Shown here piece by piece: positions 7,345-13,289 of a DNA stretch of 32,362 nt. Position 1 is the stretch's first letter. The number at the start of each line of letters is the position of its first letter. Below the pieces are notes generated by a model, which searched no databases, had not been told where the DNA came from, and was given only the letters and a program-made list of their open reading frames with translations. Origin of the DNA: Gaiellales bacterium (GTDB lineage Bacteria > Actinomycetota > Thermoleophilia > Gaiellales > JAICJC01); assembly GCA_036273515.1 (NCBI GenBank), contig DASUHM010000030.1, positions 1-32,362 of the forward strand, in the 5' to 3' direction. Both the position numbers and the translations under genes were made by a program.

Positions 7345-7656
7345 TTAGTCCCAGCTGAACTCGGAGGCGGTCTTCGTCTCCATCCACCCGAGCGGCTCGT
7401 CCGTGGTCTCCACGGCCGGCATGCTCTGGGTGTCCTCCACGGGCGGCTCGTGCATGTGGGCCACCACGGGGTGCTCGCCGGTCTCCTCCTCCTCGCGCCG
7501 GGCGTCCGCCTCGGTCTTGAAGAGGGGGTGGTTCGTGAACGGATCATCACCGATGAACTCGTCCAGGGGAAGGTCATCGTCGAGGTGCTGGTTCCTGCGC
7601 TTCAGCTCGAGATGATGCTCGATCGCAGACGCAAACAGCGAGCCGTCCGTGGTCAT
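7345..7656 (-). CDS. Small acidic protein of unknown function
   Basis: I do not recognise this protein. From the ATG at 7656 it has 103 residues; GAGAGGGG just upstream is a good Shine-Dalgarno sequence and decides the start, although an in-frame ATG at 7686 would add ten residues. It is rich in Asp and Glu, with runs such as LDDDLPLDEF and ARREEEETGE, has no hydrophobic segment or signal peptide, and looks largely disordered apart from a possible helix at 5-25 (LFASAIEHHLELKRRNQ). The end is aromatic (ASEFSWD). It lies between the PilZ gene and the diguanylate cyclase. A strong palindrome sits just upstream. Coding is supported by the ribosome site and third-position GC bias. Confidence 0.6.
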   Translation of the reverse strand: MTTDGSLFASAIEHHLELKRRNQHLDDDLPLDEFIGDDPFTNHPLFKTEADARREEEETGEHPVVAHMHEPPVEDTQSMPAVETTDEPLGWMETKTASEFSWD

Positions 7657-7679
7657 TGGTCCCCTCTCAAGATCGGATT

Positions 7680-7715
7680 CACTCATCCAGCGCCGCCCCC
7701 GCGCTCGGATGAGTG
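7680..7715. promoter_or_regulatory. Palindrome upstream of the small acidic protein, possible operator
   Basis: CACTCATCC (7680-7688) and GGATGAGTG (7707-7715) form a perfect 9-bp inverted repeat. GCGC (7690-7693 and 7701-7704) continues the stem after a small bulge. Its right arm overlaps TACACT on the minus strand (7717-7712), a −10 candidate for the acidic-protein gene. It could be an operator or a 5' leader hairpin. It is not a terminator: no T-run follows. Confidence 0.4.
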
Positions 7716-7758
7716 TACCAAGTCGGGTCGGTCGCCGTCCGCATTCTGACTGCCGGCG

Positions 7759-9630
7759 TCACCATGCTCCGGACACCGTCACGTGGTTCTTGCCCTCGCG
7801 CTTGGCCTGGTACAGCGCGGCGTCGGCGGAGGCGATCAGGTCGATCTGGGTCTGCTCGTTGACGGGCCCGGCCGCGACCCCGAAGCTGGCCGTGACGCCG
7901 GTGATCTCCTCGGTGCCGAACCGGATCGAGCGGGCCGCGATCTCGCTCCGCAGGCGCTCGGCCAGGTTGGCCGCGCCGTCCGGCCCGGTCTGCGGCAGGA
8001 GCACCGCGAACTCCTCGCCGCCGTAGCGGGCTGCGAGGTCGATCTCGCGGATGACCTCGGCCAGCGTGGCCGCGACGCTGTGCAGCACCGCGTCGCCGGC
8101 GAGGTGGCCGCGGCTGTCGTTGATCAGCTTGAAGTCGTCGATGTCGAGCAGGATCAGCGAGACCGGCTGGCCGAAACGCTGCGCGCGCTCGTACTCGCGC
8201 CCGAGCACCTCGTAGAACTGGCGCCGGTTGGCAAGGCCGGTGAGCGCGTCCGTGACCGCCTGGCGCTCGACGACGCGGTGCAGCCGTGCGTTCTCGATCG
8301 CGACGCCGGCCTGCAGGGCAAGGGCCGAGAGCGCCTCGACGTCCTCGTCCGAGAACGCCCCCTCCTCCGGATCGACCGCGGTGACCAGGCCGAGCAAGTG
8401 GTGCTCGCGCAGGATCGGGACCGCCAGCACCGCGCGCGGCTTCTGGCTGACCCGCGGCTCGTGCGTCGCGAGCGCGTCGCCCTCGAGCCCGTCGCCTGCG
8501 GCGACCACCACGGGCAGGTCGGAGCGAAGGCCCCGGGCCGTGCCGATGCGGGCCTGCTCGATCGCCTCGCCGCGCTCGGCGTCGTAGAGCAGCAGCCGGC
8601 CGCCGCGGGCGCGGGTGGCCTGCACCGCCGTGTCCAGCACCGCGCCGACGAGGGCGTTCAGGTCGTGGGTCGCGGCGAGCGTCTCGCCGTAGCGCTGGAG
8701 CGTCTCCTTGAAGCGGCCGCGCTCGGCCTCGAGCTCGCCCATCCGCGACGTCAGCTCGGTCGAGATCTCGTCGATCGTGGCGCCGAGCTGGGTCAGCTCG
8801 TCGCCGGCAGGGCGGCCGCGGGTGAGCCCGGCGGCCCGCCCGGCGAGCTCGGTCAGCGCGCGTGAGATGCGGTCGGCCGCGAAGATCGCGCCGCCGACGA
8901 GCACGAGCCCGAGCAGCAGGAGCGGCACGAGGATGCGCAGGCGCTGGGAGTCGATCGCGTTCGAGAGCGTCGACAGCGGGTAGGTCGCGACGATGTAGGC
9001 GGGGCCGCCCTGCGACACGGGGATGTTGATCGCGTCGGCGCGCACGCCGGTCCCGGCGACCGTGGCAGAGCCCGCGCCGGCCCGCAGGCCGGAGACCGGG
9101 CCGACGGCCTGGTTCGTCGACGCGACCGCCCGATCGCCGGCGACCAGTGCCAGCTCGACGTTGTCCGGCCGGGGGATCCCGTCCGTCATCGCCGCGAGGA
9201 GCTTGGGGCCAACGCGGACGTAGACGTTGACGTGGCCGATCGTCTTCCCCGCCTTGTCGATGTACTTCGCGCTCGTCTTCCAGGCCGGCCCGACGGGCGG
9301 GTTGCCATACACGGGCGAGCCGTCCTCCCGAACGAGGGTGACCGTCATCCCCGCCGGCACGTGCAGCGGCAGCCTGCGCAGGGGCGGCCGTTTGGGGGCG
9401 AAGGCGAGCTGGACGCCCTTGTTGTTGGCGAGCGTTCCGGCGAACCCATAGGCCTTGCGCAGCTGGAGCCGGTACACCTGGGCGGCCGATGCCGCCGACA
9501 CGGCGACGCGGTTGTCGACCCGGGTGACCTGGTCGTGCTCGAGCAGCGCGGCGATGAGCACGCCGGTGGCGGCCAGCGGGATGATCGCCAGCCCGACGAG
9601 CACGATGGAAAGCTTGTGGCGAAAGCGCAT
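7759..9630 (-). CDS. Membrane-bound GAF-GGDEF diguanylate cyclase
   Basis: A sensor enzyme of 623 residues that makes cyclic-di-GMP. Order: transmembrane helix at about 8-30, extracytoplasmic sensing domain of about 200 residues (Cache-like by layout), second helix at about 231-253, a HAMP-like linker, a GAF domain at about 325-455, and a GGDEF domain at about 462-623. The catalytic signature is GGEEF at 537-541. The inhibitory I-site RxxD is present as Arg528-Asp531, five residues before it, so product feedback is expected. DALTGLANRR opens the cyclase domain. A GAGGG ribosome site precedes the ATG at 9630. The external signal is unknown. With the HD-GYP and PilZ proteins nearby it can supply synthesis in a local cyclic-di-GMP set. 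Confidence 0.92.
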   Translation of the reverse strand: MRFRHKLSIVLVGLAIIPLAATGVLIAALLEHDQVTRVDNRVAVSAASAAQVYRLQLRKAYGFAGTLANNKGVQLAFAPKRPPLRRLPLHVPAGMTVTLVREDGSPVYGNPPVGPAWKTSAKYIDKAGKTIGHVNVYVRVGPKLLAAMTDGIPRPDNVELALVAGDRAVASTNQAVGPVSGLRAGAGSATVAGTGVRADAINIPVSQGGPAYIVATYPLSTLSNAIDSQRLRILVPLLLLGLVLVGGAIFAADRISRALTELAGRAAGLTRGRPAGDELTQLGATIDEISTELTSRMGELEAERGRFKETLQRYGETLAATHDLNALVGAVLDTAVQATRARGGRLLLYDAERGEAIEQARIGTARGLRSDLPVVVAAGDGLEGDALATHEPRVSQKPRAVLAVPILREHHLLGLVTAVDPEEGAFSDEDVEALSALALQAGVAIENARLHRVVERQAVTDALTGLANRRQFYEVLGREYERAQRFGQPVSLILLDIDDFKLINDSRGHLAGDAVLHSVAATLAEVIREIDLAARYGGEEFAVLLPQTGPDGAANLAERLRSEIAARSIRFGTEEITGVTASFGVAAGPVNEQTQIDLIASADAALYQAKREGKNHVTVSGAW

Positions 9631-9681
9631 CTTGCCCTCTAACCCTCTCGCACGACCCTTACTGCCATGAAATTACACGAT

Positions 9682-9704
9682 CCCCGCTCGAAGCAGGGGT
9701 TTTT
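9682..9704 (+). terminator. Hairpin with T-run between E1 beta and the cyclase gene
   Basis: CCCCGCT (9682-9688) pairs with AGCAGGGG (9692-9699, one bulged A) and is followed by five T on the plus strand. The form is that of an intrinsic terminator pointing rightward, but no plus-strand gene lies upstream and both flanking genes are on the minus strand. It might block antisense transcription into the E1 beta gene, or simply be a leader hairpin ahead of the cyclase gene. Confidence 0.3.
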
Positions 9705-9733
9705 CTTCGCCGCCCGGAGCGCTGGTCCTGGTT

Positions 9734-10714
9734 CTAGTACGCGGCGAGATCGCGAGCCGCGGCGAGGATGTCCTCCTCGGTCGGCAGGTACTCGCGCTCG
9801 AGCACCGGCGTGAACGGGATGGGGGTGTCGAGCCCCGCGACCCGGGTCACCGGCGCGTCGAGATGTTCGAACGCCTGCTGGGCGACGAGCGCGGCCACCT
9901 CGGCGCCGAAGCCGCCGGTGAGGTTGTCCTCGTGCACGATCAGCGCCTTGCCCGTCTTGCGCACCGACTCGAGCACCGTCGCGATGTCGAGCGGCACGAG
10001 CGTGCGCAGGTCGATCACCTCGGCGGACACGTCCTCCCCGGCAAGCGTCTCGGCCACCGACAGGGACAGCTGCACCGTGGCGGCGTAGGTGATGATCGAG
10101 AGGTCGGTGCCCGGCCGGGCGACGCGGGCCTCGCCGATCCTCGCCAGGCCGCCGTCGACGCCCGTCGCGACCTCGCCCTTCTCCCGCCGGTAGAGGAACT
10201 TGTGCTCGCAGAACACTACCGGGTTGGGATCCTGGATCGAGGCGCGGAGCAGGCCGTAGGCGTCCGCGGCGGTCGCCGGGCAGACGACCTTCAGGCCGGC
10301 ATGGTGGTGGAACCAGGCCTCGACGTTCTCGGAGTGGTACGGGCCGCCGCCGACGCCGCCGCCGTTGGGGCAGCGCACGACCATCGGCACCGCCCAGCCG
10401 ATGCGGTAGTGCATCTTGGCGGCGCAGGTGATGAGCTGGTCGAAGGCGATCGAGACGAAGTCGCCGAACTGCATCTCGGCGACCGGCCGCTGCCCGGCCA
10501 TCGCCGCGCCCACCGCCACGCCGGCGATCCCGGCCTCGGCGACCGGCGTGTCGATCGAGCGCATCGCGCCGTACTTCTGCTGCAGTCCCTTGGTCGCGCC
10601 GAAGGCGCCGCCCTGACGGCCGACGTCCTCGCCCAGGCAGAAGACGCGCGGATCGGCCTCCATCTCGTCGTGGAGCGCCGCGTTGATCGCCTCGAGGTAG
10701 GTCAGCTCGGGCAT
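9734..10714 (-). CDS. 2-oxoacid dehydrogenase E1 component, beta subunit
   Basis: The protein has 326 residues, the usual length for the beta subunit of the heterotetrameric, thiamine diphosphate-dependent E1 of pyruvate or branched-chain 2-oxoacid dehydrogenase. Family blocks seen: FCLGEDVGRQGGAFGATKGL, DTPVAEAGIAGVAVGAAMAG, EMQFGDFVSIAFDQLI, the Gly-rich GGGVGGGPYHSENVEAWF, and the C-terminal LIVHEDNLTGGFGAEVAAL. The alpha subunit gene is immediately upstream, separated by a hairpin-filled gap. E2 and E3 genes are not in the window. Pyruvate and branched-chain specificity cannot be separated by eye. No Shine-Dalgarno sequence precedes the ATG at 10714; the repeat reaches to within 6 nt of it. 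Confidence 0.9.
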   Translation of the reverse strand: MPELTYLEAINAALHDEMEADPRVFCLGEDVGRQGGAFGATKGLQQKYGAMRSIDTPVAEAGIAGVAVGAAMAGQRPVAEMQFGDFVSIAFDQLITCAAKMHYRIGWAVPMVVRCPNGGGVGGGPYHSENVEAWFHHHAGLKVVCPATAADAYGLLRASIQDPNPVVFCEHKFLYRREKGEVATGVDGGLARIGEARVARPGTDLSIITYAATVQLSLSVAETLAGEDVSAEVIDLRTLVPLDIATVLESVRKTGKALIVHEDNLTGGFGAEVAALVAQQAFEHLDAPVTRVAGLDTPIPFTPVLEREYLPTEEDILAAARDLAAY

Positions 10715-10719
10715 CGGTG

Positions 10720-10806
10720 GTGGGTCGTCAGGTGACGTTGTCGGTGTCGACGCCGAGCGACGGGTTGCAGCCGCCGGAACCCGGCGAATGTTGCCTGACG
10801 ACCCAC
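10720..10806. repeat. Long nested inverted repeat filling the E1 alpha-E1 beta gap
   Basis: GTGGGTCGTCAGG (10720-10732) is perfectly inverted at 10794-10806. Four of the next seven positions also pair. Inside, CGGGTT (10761-10766) pairs with AACCCG (10778-10783). The element spans almost the whole intercistronic gap, and its right arm shares one base with the E1 alpha stop codon. The sequence differs from the GGGGTCAGACCCC repeats, so it may be a second repeat family or a processing/translation-control hairpin. Confidence 0.7.
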
Positions 10807-11837
10807 TACGGCGCCTCGTCCGCGAAGACGCCCTCGTGGGCCTCGGACGCGTCCGGGTAGCCGTCGTGCTCGGCCTGCTCGACCGCCTCGCGCACCTCGT
10901 CGCGGATCCGGTCGCGGAGGTTCTCGAGCTTGCCCTCGGGCACCGACCGCTCCTCGATCAGGACGTTCTCGAGCCGCTTGATCGGATCCTTGTCCGACCA
11001 TTCGGCGAGCACCTCCATGGGCATGTAGCTCTCGTACTTGTCGTGCGCCGCGTGCCCGCCCATGCGGTACGTCCTGCACTCGATGAACTGCGGCCCCTGG
11101 CCGGCCCGCGCCGCATCGACCGCGGCGGAGACGGCACCGTGCACCGCGAAGGCGTCATTGCCGTCGACCGAGACCGCCGGGATGCCGTACGAGGCGGCCT
11201 TGCGGTAGAGCTCGGTGACCTTCGTCTGCTTCGAGATCGGCGTCGAGTAGCCCCAGCCGTTGTTCTCGGCCACGAACACCGCCGGCACCTCGAGCACCGC
11301 CGCGATGTTCAGGCCCTCGTGGAAGTCTCCGCGCGAGGTGGCGGCATCACCGAAGCTCGTCATCGCCACCCGGTCCTCGCCGCGCTGCTTGTACGCCAGC
11401 GCCGCGCCGACCGTCAGCGGGATCATGTCCGCCATGTGCGAGACCTGGCACGGGATGTTCCACTCCCGGCCGCCGATGTGCAGGTTGCCGTCCTTGCCCC
11501 GGGTGGTCGACCCGGCCTTGCCCATGAACTGGGCGAAGATCCGCCAAGGCGGCACGCCGTGGACGAGGTAGGAGCCGAGGTCGCGGATCCACGGAGACAG
11601 CCAGTCGCCCTGCTCGCCGCGGCGCAGCGGCAGCGCGATGCCGACGGCGATCGCCTCCTGACCACGGCCGGTGTAGTAGCTCCCGGGCAGCTTGCCCTGG
11701 CGGTAGAGGTTGAGCGCCCGCTCCTCGACCGCGCGGGTGAGCGACATCCAGTAGAAGAGGTCGATCGCCGTCTCGTCGGACACCTGCGCCGGCTGCGGCG
11801 CGGGCACGGAGGAGATCTTGCGCGCTGGAGATGTCAC
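10806..11837 (-). CDS. 2-oxoacid dehydrogenase E1 component, alpha subunit
   Basis: The protein has 343 residues and is the thiamine diphosphate-binding alpha subunit pairing with the adjacent beta subunit. The cofactor motif GDG-Xn-NN appears at about 160-192 as SFGDAATSRGDFHEGLN followed by VFVAENNGWGYS. Other blocks are FYWMSLTRAVEERALNLYRQ, YYTGRGQEAIAVGIA, RGKDGNLHIGG and the phosphorylation-loop-like ECRTYRMGGHAAHD. It catalyses decarboxylation of the 2-oxoacid and transfer of the acyl group to E2 lipoyl. GTG at 11837 is the start used, without a strong ribosome site. In the 132-bp gap upstream I saw only a short CGGGA/TCCCG hairpin. Substrate, pyruvate or branched-chain, is undecided. 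Confidence 0.9.
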   Translation of the reverse strand: MTSPARKISSVPAPQPAQVSDETAIDLFYWMSLTRAVEERALNLYRQGKLPGSYYTGRGQEAIAVGIALPLRRGEQGDWLSPWIRDLGSYLVHGVPPWRIFAQFMGKAGSTTRGKDGNLHIGGREWNIPCQVSHMADMIPLTVGAALAYKQRGEDRVAMTSFGDAATSRGDFHEGLNIAAVLEVPAVFVAENNGWGYSTPISKQTKVTELYRKAASYGIPAVSVDGNDAFAVHGAVSAAVDAARAGQGPQFIECRTYRMGGHAAHDKYESYMPMEVLAEWSDKDPIKRLENVLIEERSVPEGKLENLRDRIRDEVREAVEQAEHDGYPDASEAHEGVFADEAP

Positions 11838-11969
11838 TGACGCTCTATCGGCTCGTAGATCGGTTCGGGAAGGGTCCCGAGCTCACGGGAGTTTAGATGG
11901 AGGCACCCGAGAGCCACGTCACACCTTCGGGGGAACTCTTTCACCGGCGCCGGACGGTCCCCTTCCCCC

Positions 11970-13241
11970 TCATTCGGCCGCATCGACCGGCCCGGCGAGG
12001 TTGGCCGACGCCGGCACGATCCGCTCGCACAGGACGGCCGCGGGCCACGCCAGCGCGCACGCCGCCGCCAGCCCGACCAGCAGCGCGCCGCCGGCTCCCG
12101 CGCCCAGGGCGACGCCGGCGACGGCCGGGCCGATCATCGGCCCGATCTGCCACGACGTGCTGTAGACGGCGACGTAGCGGCCGCGCACTTCCTCGCTCGC
12201 GACGTCGTTCACGATCGCGGGCAGGCTCGGCGAGAGGAACGTCTCGCCCAGGCCGAACACGGCCGCCGCCACGATCAGCGCGGCGCTCGCGGCCGCCGCC
12301 GTCGACACGTGGCCGGCGGCGAGCACGATCAGCCAGCACAGCGCGAAGAGCACGCCCGTCACCGCGACCGCCCGCGTCCGCCGGCGCGTGCGCACGTAGG
12401 CGAGGACGGGCAGCTGGGCGACGGCGATCGCCCACGTGTTGGCGGCGAAGGCGAAGCCGACGATGCTCCTCGAGACGCCCGCCGGGCCGGTCGCCCAGGC
12501 CGGGAAGGCGGAGGTCAGCTGGGCGTACCCGGCCGTGACCAGCAGCAGGTTCAGGCCGGTGGCCGCGAGCAGGGCGCGGTCGCGGATGACGACCGTGTAG
12601 CCGGTGCGGGCCTCGGGCGCGATCTCCGCGGCGGCGCCCGCCCGGCGCAGCTCGCCGAGCCGCCACAGCCAGAGCGCGAAGATCACGTAGGTGATCGCGT
12701 CGACGACGAAGAGCGGCCGGAACGCGTTCGGCGAGATGGCGAGCACGATGCCCGCGATCGTGCTGCCCACGCCGAGGCCCAAATTGGTGAGGCCGTAGTT
12801 CGTCGCCAGCACGTCGCCCCGCAGGTTCGGCGTCACCGCGTTCACGAGCAGCGGAATGACGGCGACCCAGGTTGCGCCGAAGCCCGCGCCCTGCGCGAGG
12901 GATGCGACCACCGCGACGGGCAGGCCGTGCACCGCCAGGTAGGCGAGCGTGCCCGCCCCGGCCAGCAGCAGGGCGGCGACGGCCGTCCAGCCGGCGCCGA
13001 ATCGGTCGACCACCGGGCCCGCGGCCACCGTGCCCGCCAGGCCGCCCGCGCCGACGGCCGAGAGGGCAACGCCGGCGGCCGCCAGGCTGAGCCCCCGCGA
13101 CTCGTGCAGGTAGACGATCACGAGCGGCAGCGTCATGCCGGTTCCGACCTCGAACGCGACGACTCCGGCCAGCAGCCGCCAGGCCCGGGCGCCGAGCGGC
13201 GGGACGAGCCGCGCACCGAGCCGGCTGGCCCCGTCACGCAT
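11970..13241 (-). CDS. Major facilitator superfamily (MFS) transporter
   Basis: An integral membrane protein of 423 residues with about 12 hydrophobic helices in two halves, the size of a typical MFS exporter. The loop between helices 2 and 3 reads AGPVVDRFGAGW, a form of the MFS motif A (G-x-L-a-D-r-x-G-r-r/k). The central loop (RRAGAAAEIAPEARTG) separates the halves, and SLPAIVNDVASEEVRGRYVAVYSTSW lies in the second half. The profile resembles drug/efflux MFS proteins of the MDR type, but the substrate is unknown. The start at 13241 is supported by TAGACT (13254-13249), 7 nt upstream, a leaderless-type −10. It is divergent from the glycosyltransferase gene and their promoter elements overlap. 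Confidence 0.88.
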   Translation of the reverse strand: MRDGASRLGARLVPPLGARAWRLLAGVVAFEVGTGMTLPLVIVYLHESRGLSLAAAGVALSAVGAGGLAGTVAAGPVVDRFGAGWTAVAALLLAGAGTLAYLAVHGLPVAVVASLAQGAGFGATWVAVIPLLVNAVTPNLRGDVLATNYGLTNLGLGVGSTIAGIVLAISPNAFRPLFVVDAITYVIFALWLWRLGELRRAGAAAEIAPEARTGYTVVIRDRALLAATGLNLLLVTAGYAQLTSAFPAWATGPAGVSRSIVGFAFAANTWAIAVAQLPVLAYVRTRRRTRAVAVTGVLFALCWLIVLAAGHVSTAAAASAALIVAAAVFGLGETFLSPSLPAIVNDVASEEVRGRYVAVYSTSWQIGPMIGPAVAGVALGAGAGGALLVGLAAACALAWPAAVLCERIVPASANLAGPVDAAE

Positions 13242-13248
13242 GGAAGCC

Positions 13249-13254
13249 AGTCTA
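13249..13254 (-). promoter_or_regulatory. Leaderless-type −10 box for the MFS gene
   Basis: TAGACT on the minus strand lies 7 nt before the ATG at 13241, the classic spacing for a leaderless actinobacterial transcript. It overlaps by two bases the TAAA of the plus-strand sigma-28 candidate, so the two promoters may exclude each other. Confidence 0.45.
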
Positions 13255-13280
13255 AAGGCAGGGGCCGGGCCGGCCGATGA
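13253..13280 (+). promoter_or_regulatory. Sigma-28 (FliA/WhiG) type promoter for the glycosyltransferase gene
   Basis: TAAA (13253-13256), 16 nt, then GCCGATGA (13273-13280). FliA and WhiG promoters are TAAA-N15/16-GCCGATAA, so this has one mismatch. The −10 ends 9 nt before the ATG at 13290, implying a nearly leaderless mRNA. Confidence 0.55.
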
Positions 13281-13289
13281 CTGCCGCGA

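Noticed and set aside
9682-9704. The hairpin plus T-run as terminator of the E1 operon
   Set aside because: The T-run is on the plus strand while both flanking genes are read from the minus strand, so it has the wrong orientation for that. It is listed only as a low-confidence hairpin.
11838-11969. A small plus-strand gene beginning at the ATG at 11897 (MEAPESHVT...)
   Set aside because: It has no ribosome site and runs into Arg/Pro-rich translation antisense to the MFS gene.
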